Assembly: GCF_900103975.1 (NCBI RefSeq) | Contig: NZ_FNIR01000006.1 | Span: 186,001-250,000, forward strand | Length of the DNA: 64,000 nt | Source: Klenkia soli | GTDB lineage: Bacteria; Actinomycetota; Actinomycetes; Mycobacteriales; Geodermatophilaceae | Direction: 5' to 3' | Part shown: positions 17,341-26,654 of the stretch, piece by piece | How the letters are laid out: every line of letters starts with the position of its first letter | Numbering within the stretch: the first letter of the stretch is position 1 | Made by a program: the position numbers and the translations under genes | The notes under the pieces: model-generated | Seen by the model: the letters and a program-made list of their open reading frames with translations, nothing else | What the model was told of the DNA's origin: nothing | The model's database searches: none

Positions 17341-18483
17341 ATGGCAACGGACTACTACGGCGTGCTCGGGCTCTCCCAGGGGGCCAGCGACAAGGACATC
17401 AAGAGCGCGTACCGCCGCAAGGCCCGCGACCTGCACCCCGACGTCAACCCCGACCCCGGGGCCAAGGAGGAGTTCCAGCAGGTCAGCCGGGCCTACGAGG
17501 CGCTGACCGACCCCGAGAAGCGGCGCATCGTCGACCTCGGCGGAGACCCCTTCTCCACCGGTGGCGGGGGTGGCGGCGGCAACCCGTTCGGCGGCGGCGC
17601 CGGCTTCGGCGGCCTGGGCGACATCATGGACGCCTTCTTCGGCGGGGGCGGCACCACGCGCGGCCCGCGCAGCCGCACCCGCGCCGGCGGTGACGCCCTC
17701 ATCCGGGTCGACCTCGACCTGGACGAGACGGTCTTCGGCACGACGACCGACATCACCGTGGACACCGCCGTGCTCTGCACCAGCTGCACCGGTGCCGGCA
17801 CGGCCCCGGGCACCCACCCGACCGGCTGCACCACCTGCGGCGGCCGCGGCGAGGTGCAGAGCGTGCAGCGCTCCTTCCTCGGCCAGGTCGTCGCCTCCCG
17901 GCCCTGCCCGACCTGCGGGGGCACCGGCCAGACCATCCCCGAGCCGTGCCCGCAGTGCGCCGGCGACGGGCGCGTCCGGGCCCGCCGCACCATCCCGGTC
18001 AAGATCCCGGCCGGGGTCGAGGACGGCATGCGGATCCGGCTGACCGGGCACGGCGAGGTCGGCCCCGGCGGCGGGCCCGCCGGCGACCTCTACGTCGAGG
18101 TCCACGAGCGGCCGCACGACGTGTTCACCCGGGACGGCGAGGACCTGCACTGCCGGGTCACGCTGCCGATGACCGCCGCCGCGCTGGGCACCACGCTCAC
18201 GCTGCGCACCCTGGACGGCGACGAGCCGCTGGACATCAAGGCCGGCACCCAGTCGGGCTCGGTGCTGACGCTGCGCGCGCACGGGGCCCCCCGGCTGCGG
18301 GCCACCGGGCGCGGCAACCTGATGGTGCACGTGGACGTGCAGACCCCCACCCGCCTGGACGGCGAGCAGGAGGAGCTGCTCCGCAAGCTGGCCACGGCCC
18401 GCGGCGAGGACCACCCCGAGGCCAGCCGGGCGCAGCACAACGGTCTGTTCTCCCGGGTCCGCGACGCCTTCAACGGCCGATGA
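17341..18483 (+). CDS. dnaJ: Co-chaperone DnaJ
   Basis: A 380-residue type I Hsp40 that stimulates DnaK. The J domain carries HPD in [11 protein letters not shown], followed by a Gly/Phe-rich linker ([13 protein letters not shown]). Four zinc-finger repeats follow ([32 protein letters not shown]), then the C-terminal substrate-binding domains. Actinobacteria usually have two dnaJ genes. This one, next to hrcA, corresponds to the dnaJ2 type rather than the dnaK-operon copy. Its stop overlaps the rsmE start (ATGA). Confidence 0.95.
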   Translation: MATDYYGVLGLSQGASDKDIKSAYRRKARDLHPDVNPDPGAKEEFQQVSRAYEALTDPEKRRIVDLGGDPFSTGGGGGGGNPFGGGAGFGGLGDIMDAFFGGGGTTRGPRSRTRAGGDALIRVDLDLDETVFGTTTDITVDTAVLCTSCTGAGTAPGTHPTGCTTCGGRGEVQSVQRSFLGQVVASRPCPTCGGTGQTIPEPCPQCAGDGRVRARRTIPVKIPAGVEDGMRIRLTGHGEVGPGGGPAGDLYVEVHERPHDVFTRDGEDLHCRVTLPMTAAALGTTLTLRTLDGDEPLDIKAGTQSGSVLTLRAHGAPRLRATGRGNLMVHVDVQTPTRLDGEQEELLRKLATARGEDHPEASRAQHNGLFSRVRDAFNGR

Positions 18484-19235
18484 GCGAGCCGGACACCCTC
18501 GTCCCGGACGGCGCTCCGCTGTTCCTGGTCGACGAGCTGCCCGAGTCGGCCACGGTGCTGGTGACCGGCCACGAGGCCCGGCACGCCGTCGACGTGCTGC
18601 GGCTGACCGCGGGCGAGCGGGTCCGGGTCGCCGACGGCGAGGGCACCGTGGTCGAGGGCGTCGTCACCGCGGCCGGGCCCGAGGGGCTGCAGGTCGAGGT
18701 GCTCGCCCGGCACGAGGTGCCCCCGCCGGCCCCCGAGCTGGTGCTGGTGCAGGCCCTGCCCAAGGGTGACCGGGGGCCGCTGGCCGTGGAGCTGGCCACC
18801 GAGCTCGGCGTCGACCGGATCGTGCCGTGGACGGCCTCCCGCTGCGTCACCCGCTGGCGCGACGACCGGGTCGACAAGGGCCTGGCCAAGTGGCGGGCAG
18901 CTGCCCGGGCGGCCAGCAAGCAGGCCCGCCGGCCGCGCGTGCCCGAGGTCACCGGGCCGATGAGCACCCGCGAGGTGTGCGGGCTGCTCGGCGACACCGA
19001 CCTGGCGCTGGTGCTGCACGAGCAGGCCCGCCGTCCCCTCGCCGGCCTCGAGGTGCCCGCCGAGGGTGTCGTGGCGGTCGTCGTCGGCCCCGAGGGCGGC
19101 ATCACCGACGGCGAGGCGGTCGCCTTCCGCGCGGCCGGCGCGCTCGTCGTCCGGCTGGGCGACGAGGTCCTGCGCACCTCGACCGCCGGCCCGGCCGCCC
19201 TCGCCGCCCTGTCGGCCCGCACGCGCTGGCGGTAG
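18480..19235 (+). CDS. rsmE: 16S rRNA (uracil1498-N3)-methyltransferase RsmE
   Basis: A 251-residue SPOUT-fold enzyme that methylates U1498 of 16S rRNA in the assembled 30S subunit. An N-terminal PUA-like domain ([20 protein letters not shown]) precedes the trefoil-knot domain. The knot domain shows [21 protein letters not shown] and [20 protein letters not shown]. The ATG at 18480 overlaps the dnaJ stop. The dnaJ-rsmE order is conserved in Actinobacteria. Confidence 0.94.
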   Translation: MSEPDTLVPDGAPLFLVDELPESATVLVTGHEARHAVDVLRLTAGERVRVADGEGTVVEGVVTAAGPEGLQVEVLARHEVPPPAPELVLVQALPKGDRGPLAVELATELGVDRIVPWTASRCVTRWRDDRVDKGLAKWRAAARAASKQARRPRVPEVTGPMSTREVCGLLGDTDLALVLHEQARRPLAGLEVPAEGVVAVVVGPEGGITDGEAVAFRAAGALVVRLGDEVLRTSTAGPAALAALSARTRWR

Positions 19236-19252
19236 GTCCTAGGGTCGGCCCG

Positions 19253-19612
19253 GTGACCGACTGCCTGTTCTGCCGGATGGTCGCCGGGGAGATCCCGGCC
19301 GACGTCGTCCACGAGACCGAGCGCACCCTCGCCTTCCGCGACATCAACCCGCAGGCCCCCACCCACGTGCTGGTCATCCCCAAGGACCACCACGCGACCG
19401 CCGGGCTGCTGGTCGGCGCCGACCCGGGCCTGCTGGCCGAGGTGGTCGCCGCGGCGCACGCGGTCGCCGTCCAGGAGGGCCTGGCCACGGCCGAGGCGCC
19501 CGAGCCCGGGTACCGGCTGGTGTTCAACTCCGGGCCGCAGGCCGGCCAGACGGTGCACCACGTGCACGGCCACGTGCTCGGCGGCCGGGACCTCGGCTGG
19601 CCGCCCGGCTGA
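19253..19612 (+). CDS. HIT-family nucleotide-binding protein (HINT-type)
   Basis: A 119-residue protein starting at GTG 19253 (MTDCLFCRMVAGEIPADVVH). The histidine triad is VHHVHGHVLGG near the C terminus, and the CLFC pair near the N terminus is a common zinc-binding pair of HINT proteins. Family members hydrolyse adenosine phosphoramidates and similar AMP/GMP adducts. It lies between rsmE and the second crotonase gene with short spacers, so it is probably part of the same transcript. Confidence 0.92.
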   Translation: MTDCLFCRMVAGEIPADVVHETERTLAFRDINPQAPTHVLVIPKDHHATAGLLVGADPGLLAEVVAAAHAVAVQEGLATAEAPEPGYRLVFNSGPQAGQTVHHVHGHVLGGRDLGWPPG

Positions 19613-19631
19613 GCTGCTGCATGATCGGTGC

Positions 19632-20456
19632 GTGACCGAGCGCACCGCAGCCCCCGTCCGGATCGAGCGGGACGGCGACGTCGCCGTCCTCCTGCTGGAC
19701 AACCCGCCGTTGAACCTCTTCGACGCCGCCACCTTCGACGCCCTCGAGCGCTGCGTCGACGAGCTGGTCGGCGTGACGGACCCGGCTCGGGCCGACCGGG
19801 CCCGGGCGGTGCTGGTGCGGGCCGAGGGCCGGGTCGTCTCCGGCGGCGTCGACGTCGGGGTGTTCGCCGGGGTCGCCGACGGCCCGGACGCCGCGCGGGT
19901 GGGCGGTGAGCTGTGGGCCCGGTTGCTGCGCGTCGAGCAGACGCTCGAGGACCTGCCGGTGCCCACGGTGTTCGCCGCGCACGCGCTCACGCTCACCGCC
20001 GCCTTCGAGATCGCGCTGGCCTGCGACCTGCTGGTGGCCACGGAGAAGGCCTCGTTCGGGCTAGTCGAGATCGTCGTGGGCCTGACGCCGTCGATGGGTG
20101 GGCCGCAGCGGCTGGCCGAGCGGGCCGGGTCCGCCCGCGCCAAGGAGCTGATCTTCACCGGTGAGCGGTACGACGCCACCACCCTGCACAGCTGGGGGGT
20201 GGTGAACCGGGTGCTGCCGGTCGAGGGCTTCGCCGACGCCGCCCTGGCCCTGGCCCGGCAGGTCGCCGCCGGACCGACGGTGGCGCACGCGGCCACCAAG
20301 ACCATCGTGGCCACGACGGTGCGCGAGGGCGTGCGGGCAGCGGACGACGTCGTCCCGGCGGTCTCCGGTGCGCTGTTCGACACCGACGACCTGCGCGGTG
20401 CGGTCGCCTCGTTCCTGGCCGACGGGCCGGGCAAGGCCACCCACCGGGGGCGCTGA
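19632..20456 (+). CDS. Enoyl-CoA hydratase/isomerase family protein with altered oxyanion loop
   Basis: A 274-residue crotonase-fold protein starting at GTG 19632. The first oxyanion segment is GRVVSGGVDVGVFAG. The second catalytic region reads ALTLTAAFEIALACDLLVA, so the usual run of glycines before the F/L-E-x-A-L-A-C-D helix is replaced by Thr-Ala-Ala. Both candidate catalytic glutamates (FEIALACD and FGLVEIVVGL) are retained. Activity may therefore differ from a canonical hydratase. The neighbours are RNA modification and maintenance genes rather than beta-oxidation genes, giving no clue to substrate. Confidence 0.8.
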   Translation: MTERTAAPVRIERDGDVAVLLLDNPPLNLFDAATFDALERCVDELVGVTDPARADRARAVLVRAEGRVVSGGVDVGVFAGVADGPDAARVGGELWARLLRVEQTLEDLPVPTVFAAHALTLTAAFEIALACDLLVATEKASFGLVEIVVGLTPSMGGPQRLAERAGSARAKELIFTGERYDATTLHSWGVVNRVLPVEGFADAALALARQVAAGPTVAHAATKTIVATTVREGVRAADDVVPAVSGALFDTDDLRGAVASFLADGPGKATHRGR

Positions 20457-20543
20457 CCCGGGAATGCGGACGCCGGGCCCCCGCGCCCGGCGTAAGCTCA
20501 CCGGGGTCCCACTCCCGTCGCAGGAAGGCAGGGTCGAGCGTTC

Positions 20544-21599
<1,056 letters not shown>

Positions 21600-21602
21600 C
21601 CC

Positions 21603-22094
21603 GTGGCCGTCGAGGTCGCCAACGAGTCCGAGATCGCCGTCGACGAGACCTCGCTGACCGGCATCTGCCGGTTCGTGCTGGGCCAGATGGGCGTCAGCCC
21701 GCTGGCCGAGCTGTCGGTGCTGTGCGTCGACGTCGACTACATGGCCAGCCTGCACGAGCGGTGGATGGGGGAGAAGGGCCCCACCGACGTGCTGGCCTTC
21801 CCCATGGACGAGCTGGACACCAAGCGGCCCGACGACCCCGACCCGGGTCCCGAGCTGCTCGGCGACGTCGTGCTGTGCCCGGCCGTGGCGATCCGCCAGG
21901 CCCGCGCCGCCGGCCACACCATGGACGACGAGCTGCTGCTGCTGGCCACCCACGGCGTGCTGCACCTGCTGGGCTACGACCACATGGAGCCCGACGAGGA
22001 GAAGGAGATGTTCGGCCTGCAGTCCGAGCTGCTGGCCACCTTCGCCGCCGCACCGCGGGACCAGGTGACCGGCGAGGAGACCGCGCCGCGATGA
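21603..22094 (+). CDS. ybeY: Endoribonuclease YbeY
   Basis: A 163-residue metal-dependent RNase required for 16S rRNA 3' maturation and ribosome quality control. The zinc motif H-x3-H-x5-H is present in [15 protein letters not shown]. The segment [12 protein letters not shown] is the conserved substrate-side strand. The start is GTG 21603, three bases after the phoH stop. The stop overlaps the ATG of the CNNM gene by 4 nt. Confidence 0.95.
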   Translation: MAVEVANESEIAVDETSLTGICRFVLGQMGVSPLAELSVLCVDVDYMASLHERWMGEKGPTDVLAFPMDELDTKRPDDPDPGPELLGDVVLCPAVAIRQARAAGHTMDDELLLLATHGVLHLLGYDHMEPDEEKEMFGLQSELLATFAAAPRDQVTGEETAPR

Positions 22095-23548
22095 GCTCCA
22101 CCGCGATCACCCTCCTGGTGATCGCACTCCTGCTGGTCCCCGTCGCCGGGGTGTTCGCCGCCGTCGACGCCGCGCTGCAGGGCCTGTCCCGGGCCCGGGT
22201 CGACGCGCTGCGCCGCGACGGCGCCCGGGGGGCGGCGGCCCTGCTGCAGGTGGTCGAGGACCGCGCGCGGCACGTCTCGCTCCTCCTGCTGCTCCGGATC
22301 GCCTGCGAGACCACGGCGGCGGTGCTGGTCGGCGTCATCCTCTTCGTCCAGTTCGACGAGGTCGGCGCCGGCCTGGTCACGGCCGCGGTGGTGATGACGG
22401 TGGTCAGCTACGTGCTGGTCGGCGTCGGGCCGCGCACGCTGGGTCGCCAGCACGCCTACCGGATCGCCCTGCGGGCAGCCGGCCCCACCCGGCTGCTGGG
22501 CCGGGTGCTGGGGCCGGTGTCGACCCTGCTGATCCTGCTGGGCAACGCCATCACGCCCGGGCGGGGCTTCCGCGAGGGTCCGTTCTCCACCGACGTCGAG
22601 CTGCGCGAGCTGGTCGACCTGGCGCAGGAGCGCGGCGTGGTCGAGACCGGCGAGCGGGACATGATCCAGTCGGTGTTCTCCCTGGGCGACACCATCGCCC
22701 GCGAGGTGATGGTGCCCCGGCCCGACGTCGTGTTCGTGGAGAGCACCAAGTCGGTCCGGCAGGCGCTGGCCCTGGCGCTGCGCAGCGGGTTCAGCCGCAT
22801 CCCCGTGATCGGCGAGAACGTCGACGACATCGTCGGCGTCGTCTACCTCAAGGACCTCGTCCGCCGGACCCAGGGCGACCAGGACGTCAGCCGCATCCGG
22901 GTCGAGGACCTCATGCGGCCGGCGGCGTTCGTGCCGGAGTCCAAGCCGGTGGACGAGCTGCTGCGCGACATGCAGGCCCGCCGGATCCACATGGCGGTCG
23001 TGGTCGACGAGTACGGCGGCTTCGCCGGGTTGCTGACCATCGAGGACATCCTCGAGGAGATCGTCGGCGAGATCGACGACGAGCACGACGCGGTGCAGCG
23101 GCCGCCGGTCGAGGAGCTGCCCGACGGGTCCTACCGGATCACCGCCCGGCTGCCGGTCGAGGACCTCGCCGACCTGTTCCGCGTCGAGCTCCCGCAGGAC
23201 GACGACGTCGAGACCGTCGGCGGTCTCCTCGCCCGGGCCATCGGCCGGGTGCCGATCGAGGGCTCCGCGACCGTCGTCGGCGAGCTGCACCTGCTCGCCG
23301 AGAGCACCGGCGGCCGACGCAACCAGATCGACACGATGCTGGTGCGCCGGGTCGAGGAGCCCGCCGAGGCCGACGAGCCCGAACCCGTGGAGCCGGCCGT
23401 CGACCCCGAGGAGGAGGAGCGCGCCGAGCGGCGGGCCCGCCGCAAGCGGGAGAAGAAGGAGGCGGCTGCTGCCGCCGCTGCCGCCGCCGCCGAGGAGGCA
23501 GGGGCGGAGGAGGCCGAACCGGACGCGGCTGGGAAACTGCCCGGGTGA
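22091..23548 (+). CDS. CNNM/CorC-type hemolysin-family membrane protein
   Basis: A 485-residue protein. An N-terminal DUF21 domain has four hydrophobic helices ([17 protein letters not shown] through [14 protein letters not shown] and [13 protein letters not shown]). A CBS pair follows ([46 protein letters not shown]). A CorC/HlyC domain ([16 protein letters not shown]) completes the fold. Family members are linked to Mg2+ and other divalent-cation export or homeostasis. The last 60 residues are an unusual Glu/Ala/Arg-rich tail with a run of about ten alanines, probably disordered. The order phoH-ybeY-CNNM-CDA-like-era is the conserved actinobacterial one. Confidence 0.9.
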   Translation: MSSTAITLLVIALLLVPVAGVFAAVDAALQGLSRARVDALRRDGARGAAALLQVVEDRARHVSLLLLLRIACETTAAVLVGVILFVQFDEVGAGLVTAAVVMTVVSYVLVGVGPRTLGRQHAYRIALRAAGPTRLLGRVLGPVSTLLILLGNAITPGRGFREGPFSTDVELRELVDLAQERGVVETGERDMIQSVFSLGDTIAREVMVPRPDVVFVESTKSVRQALALALRSGFSRIPVIGENVDDIVGVVYLKDLVRRTQGDQDVSRIRVEDLMRPAAFVPESKPVDELLRDMQARRIHMAVVVDEYGGFAGLLTIEDILEEIVGEIDDEHDAVQRPPVEELPDGSYRITARLPVEDLADLFRVELPQDDDVETVGGLLARAIGRVPIEGSATVVGELHLLAESTGGRRNQIDTMLVRRVEEPAEADEPEPVEPAVDPEEEERAERRARRKREKKEAAAAAAAAAAEEAGAEEAEPDAAGKLPG

Positions 23549-23877
23549 CCGACCTGCAGCCCGAGGACCAGAAGCTCGTCACCCTCGCCCGCTCGGCCCG
23601 CGGCCGCACCGGGGCGCCCGAGGGGGCCGCCGTCCGCGACACCGACGGTCGCACCTACCTCGCCGCCACCGTGGCGTTGCCCTCGTTGCAGCTGTCCGCC
23701 CTGCAGGCCGCCGTCGCCGCCGCGGTGTCCTCGGGCGTCGAGGGCCTGGAGGCGGCCGCGGTGGTGTCCGCCGCCGGCGCGGTGGAGGAGGCCGGCCTGG
23801 CCGCCGTCCACGACCTCACCACCGGCGCGCCGGTCCACCTCGTCGCCCCCGACGGCACCCTCGTCACCACCACCTGA
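23545..23877 (+). CDS. Cytidine-deaminase-like protein lacking catalytic residues
   Basis: A 110-residue protein overlapping the CNNM stop (GTGA). Length, position before era and the pattern TGAPEGAAVRDTDGRTYLAA match the Rv2365c-type proteins related to cytidine deaminase. In true deaminases a C/H-A-E motif and a P-C-x-x-C motif supply the zinc site. Here the aligned region reads LSALQAAVAAAV, and the protein has no cysteine. It is probably a non-catalytic fold relative. Its function is unknown. Confidence 0.7.
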   Translation: MTDLQPEDQKLVTLARSARGRTGAPEGAAVRDTDGRTYLAATVALPSLQLSALQAAVAAAVSSGVEGLEAAAVVSAAGAVEEAGLAAVHDLTTGAPVHLVAPDGTLVTTT

Positions 23878-23906
23878 TCCGCGGACCATCCCGTGATCGG
23901 GAGGCG

Positions 23907-24953
23907 TCACCGGTAGACCGTGCCCATGGCCTCGCGGACCTGGTCGAGGGTGGCCTGGGCCAGGGCGTTCGCGTGCGCGTTGCCGTCGGCCAGCACCCCC
24001 AGCAGGTACCCCGGGTCGGCGGCCAGCTCCCGGCGGCGCGCCCGCAGCCCGCGGAACCGCTCGTTCACCGCCTCGGCGACCAGCGCCTTGAGCGCGGCGG
24101 CACCGTCGAGCCCCACGGCCAGGTCGGCGGGGTCGCGGTCGGTGCACAGGGCGGCCAGCTCGAGCAGCGTGGCCACGCCCGGCCGGGTGGCCGGCTCGTA
24201 GGTGATGTCCCGCCGGCCGTCGGTCAGCGCGCCGCGGACGGCCCGGACGGTGGTGTCCTCGTCGTCCCGGAGCCGGATGGTGTTGCCCCGGCTCTTGCTC
24301 ATCTTGTGGCCGTCCAGCCCCAGGAGTAGCGGGGTGTCGCTGAGCAGGGCGTCCGGTGCCTCGAAGACGGGGGAGTAGCGGGCCCCGAAGCGGCGGGCGA
24401 CGTCCCGGGTCACCTCCAGGTGCGGCAGCTGGTCCCGACCCACCGGCACCAGGTTCGCGCCGCAGAACAGGATGTCCGCGGCCTGGTGCACCGGGTAGGT
24501 GAGCATCAGCCCCGAGACGGTGCGCCCGTGGGTGGCCTCGACCTCGTCCTTCACGGTGGGGTTGCGCTCCAGCTCGGCGACGCTGACCAGGCTGAGGAAG
24601 GGCAGCAGCAGCTGGTTGAGCGCGGGGACGGCGCTGTGGGCGAAGACCGGCGTGCGGGCCGGGTCGATGCCCGCGGCGAGCTGGTCGGCCAGCAGGTCCA
24701 GCACCGACGCGCGCAGGTCGCCGGGGTCGTCGCGGTCGGTGATCACCTGGTAGTCGGCGACCACGAGCAGCACCTGGACACCGAGGTCCTGCAACCGGAC
24801 CCGGTTGGCCAGGGTCCCGAAGTAGTGGCCCAGGTGCAGGGCGCCGGTGGGCCGGTCGCCGGTCAGCACCCGGTACCGGTCCGGGTGCAGGCGCAGGTCG
24901 GCCTCGACCTCCGCGGAGCGGGTGGCGGCCTGGTGGAACGAGGAGTCGTGCAC
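23907..24953 (-). CDS. trpS: Tryptophanyl-tRNA synthetase, probably the auxiliary type under attenuation control
   Basis: A 348-residue class I synthetase that charges tRNA-Trp. The HIGH motif is TGALHLGHYFGT and the KMSKS motif is GHKMSKSRGN. The N-terminal sequence RVLTGDRPTGALHLGHY differs from the housekeeping type (usually SGVKPTG... or SGIQPSG...). It resembles the second, antibiotic-insensitive TrpRS described in Streptomyces (established knowledge; class membership here is inference). ATG 24953 has AGGAG at 24963-24959. It is preceded by a tandem-Trp leader peptide and competing stems, so expression probably rises when charged tRNA-Trp is scarce. Together with the next PH-like gene it interrupts the conserved CDA-like-era order on the opposite strand. 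Confidence 0.92.
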   Translation of the reverse strand: MHDSSFHQAATRSAEVEADLRLHPDRYRVLTGDRPTGALHLGHYFGTLANRVRLQDLGVQVLLVVADYQVITDRDDPGDLRASVLDLLADQLAAGIDPARTPVFAHSAVPALNQLLLPFLSLVSVAELERNPTVKDEVEATHGRTVSGLMLTYPVHQAADILFCGANLVPVGRDQLPHLEVTRDVARRFGARYSPVFEAPDALLSDTPLLLGLDGHKMSKSRGNTIRLRDDEDTTVRAVRGALTDGRRDITYEPATRPGVATLLELAALCTDRDPADLAVGLDGAAALKALVAEAVNERFRGLRARRRELAADPGYLLGVLADGNAHANALAQATLDQVREAMGTVYR

Positions 24954-24973
24954 GGTGCTCTCCTGGGTGGAGG

Positions 24974-25017
24974 GAGCTGCCCGTGGCGGGGTCCTGCGAG
25001 CTGCCGACGGGCAGCTC
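24974..25017 (-). promoter_or_regulatory. Attenuator stems between the trp leader peptide and trpS
   Basis: In transcript order: GAGCTGCC (25017-25010), a 4-base loop, GGCAGCTC (25005-24998, pairing perfectly with the first and extendable to 9 bp), then a second GGCAGCTC (24981-24974) that could replace it. Upstream, the leader codons TGG-CAG-CT also contain GGCAGCT, which can pair with AGCTGCC of the first arm. One segment thus has three mutually exclusive partners, one of them covered by a ribosome stalled at the Trp codons. This is the logic of ribosome-mediated attenuation. Confidence 0.7.
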
Positions 25018-25030
25018 GGGACGGGTCAGG

Positions 25031-25078
25031 TCACAGCTGCGCGAGCAGCTGCCACCAGGTGGTCGGTCGGGCGAACAC
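25031..25078 (-). CDS. trpS leader peptide MFARPTTWWQLLAQL
   Basis: GTG 25078 to TGA 25033-25031 encodes 15 residues with two adjacent Trp codons (TGG TGG at 25057-25052) in the middle. The stop lies 77 nt before the trpS ATG. Two consecutive tryptophans in so short a peptide upstream of a Trp-tRNA synthetase are not expected by chance. No Shine-Dalgarno is visible. TAGCCT followed by exactly six bases and GTG fits a leaderless message starting at the first base of the peptide codon. Confidence 0.8.
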   Translation of the reverse strand: MFARPTTWWQLLAQL

Positions 25079-25082
25079 GCGG

Positions 25083-25679
25083 TCAGGCTAGCGGGCGGTC
25101 CAGGGCGTCGGCGAACGCCTCGGCGTCGCGGACCCAGATCGTGAAGGCCCGGTCCTGCACGCCGTCCGTGCCCAGGTGCCGGACGACGACCCGGGTGCGA
25201 CCGGGCCACCAGCCCCCGCGCCGCTTGGCCCGCGGCCAGCCCGCCGGCGCGGGGGCGACCACGACGTCCTCGACGAGGACCAGCGGCACGATGCCGAACG
25301 ACGAGGTCTGGCGCAGCCCCGCGATGTCGTTGGACACCGCGGCGTCCGAGACGGTGAACCGGCTGGTGGCCAGCACGAGGACGGCGAGACCCAGCCCGAC
25401 GGCCAGCGGCACCTCGTCCTGCGCCGCCGGCCAACCGCTGATCAGCCCCAGCGCGACCAGCCAGACCACGACGGCGGCGACGGTGGCCAGCGCGACCCCC
25501 GGGCTGACCGCGACGTACTGCCAGTACCGCAACGGCGCCGGGACGACGGTGACCGACCGCTTGGGGCCGCGGCGGGCGAGGAACCCGTAGCTGGTGACCT
25601 GGCTGATGTGCCGCTCCCGGTCGCGGGCGGCGCGCACCGCGGGCGGCTCCTCGTTCGGGCGTCGGGTTCGGCGGGCCAT
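25083..25679 (-). CDS. PH-domain membrane protein of unknown function
   Basis: A 198-residue protein (ATG 25679; ATG 25688, three codons earlier, is possible). A basic N-terminal stretch MARRTRRPNEEPPAV is followed by two membrane helices (GVALATVAAVVVWLVALGLI and VPLAVGLGLAVLVLAT). A bacterial PH-like region follows, with FTVSDAAVSNDIAGLRQTSS and IVPLVLVEDVVVAPAP. It ends with an AFTIWVRDAEAFADAL segment, typical of actinobacterial YdbT/DUF3093-like proteins. It lies just upstream of the trpS leader on the same strand and diverges from era. The role is unknown. Confidence 0.65.
   Translation of the reverse strand: MARRTRRPNEEPPAVRAARDRERHISQVTSYGFLARRGPKRSVTVVPAPLRYWQYVAVSPGVALATVAAVVVWLVALGLISGWPAAQDEVPLAVGLGLAVLVLATSRFTVSDAAVSNDIAGLRQTSSFGIVPLVLVEDVVVAPAPAGWPRAKRRGGWWPGRTRVVVRHLGTDGVQDRAFTIWVRDAEAFADALDRPLA
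25085..25090 (-). promoter_or_regulatory. -10 element TAGCCT for a leaderless trpS leader transcript
   Basis: On the minus strand TAGCCT is followed by six bases (GACCGC) and then the leader-peptide GTG, the classical spacing of actinobacterial leaderless promoters (TANNNT-N6-purine start). The hexamer overlaps the last codons of the upstream PH-like gene. No good TTGACA is seen at the -35 position. Confidence 0.55.
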
Positions 25680-25739
25680 GGCGACCATCGTCCCAGCCGC
25701 CGTCCGGGAGCTGTCGTACCGCGGTGGGAGGATGTCGGG

Positions 25740-26654
25740 GTGAGCACCTCTCCCGGCCCGTACCGCAGCGGCTTCGTCGCGCTGGTCGGCCGCCCCAACG
25801 CGGGCAAGACCACGCTCACCAACCGCCTGGTCGGCGACAAGGTCGGCATCGTCAGCAACCGGCCGCAGACCACCCGGCACGCCATCCGCGGGGTGGTGCA
25901 CCGGCCCGAGGGCCAGCTGGTGCTGGTCGACACCCCCGGGCTGCACAAGCCCAAGAGCCTGCTGGGCCAGCGGCTCAACGACGTCGTGCGCGACACCCTG
26001 GCCGAGGTCGACGTCGTCGTGTTCTGCATCCCGGCCGACCAGCCCGTCGGCGCCGGCGACGCGTTCATCGCCCGCCAGCTGAAGAACGTGAGCACCCCCG
26101 TCGTCCTGGTGGTGACCAAGACCGACGCGGCGTCGAAGAAGGCGATCACCGCGCAGCTGGTCGCGGCCTCCCAGCTGGTCGAGGCCCGCGAGGTCGTGCC
26201 GGTCAGCGCCGTGGCCGACGACCAGGTCGACCTGCTGGCCGACCTGCTGGTCGGCATGCTGCCCGAGGGCCCGCCGCTGTACCCCGAGGACCAGCTGACC
26301 GACGACGACCTCGAGCGGCAGATCTCCGAGCTGGTCCGCGAGGCGGCGCTGGAGAAGGTGCGCCAGGAGGTGCCGCACTCCCTGGCGGTCAGCGTCGAGG
26401 AGATCATCCGCAAGCCCGACCCGCGCGACCCCGACGCCGTGTTCACCGAGCTGCACGTGCTGCTGCACTGCGAGCGGCCCAGCCAGAAGCCCATGCTGCT
26501 GGGCAAGGGCGGGGCCACGATCAAGGCGATCGGCAGCGAGGCCCGGGTGGGCCTGGAGCACCTGCTCGGCGGTCGGGTGCACCTGTCGCTGCACGTCACG
26601 GTGCTGGGGGAGTGGCAGGACGACCCCAAGAAGCTGCAGCGGCTGGGCTACTAG
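25740..26654 (+). CDS. era: GTPase Era
   Basis: A 304-residue ribosome-assembly GTPase. GTG 25740 has GGGAGG 8 nt upstream. G1 is GRPNAGKTTL, G2 lies in RPQTTRHAIRG, G3 is DTPGLHKPKS and G4 is VTKTDAA. The C-terminal KH domain contains MLLGKGGATIKAIGSEARVG and binds the 3' end of 16S rRNA. It precedes recO with no intervening base. Era, YbeY and PhoH in one block form a 16S rRNA maturation set. Confidence 0.96.
   Translation: MSTSPGPYRSGFVALVGRPNAGKTTLTNRLVGDKVGIVSNRPQTTRHAIRGVVHRPEGQLVLVDTPGLHKPKSLLGQRLNDVVRDTLAEVDVVVFCIPADQPVGAGDAFIARQLKNVSTPVVLVVTKTDAASKKAITAQLVAASQLVEAREVVPVSAVADDQVDLLADLLVGMLPEGPPLYPEDQLTDDDLERQISELVREAALEKVRQEVPHSLAVSVEEIIRKPDPRDPDAVFTELHVLLHCERPSQKPMLLGKGGATIKAIGSEARVGLEHLLGGRVHLSLHVTVLGEWQDDPKKLQRLGY

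Noticed and set aside
18090-19019. Minus-strand frames opposite dnaJ and rsmE as possible genes
   Set aside because: No ribosome-binding site or recognisable domain, and dnaJ/rsmE are certain on the plus strand.
23880-23905. CCCG-TGAT-CGGG hairpin between the CDA-like gene and trpS as terminator
   Set aside because: Only a 4-bp stem; too weak to list as a feature.
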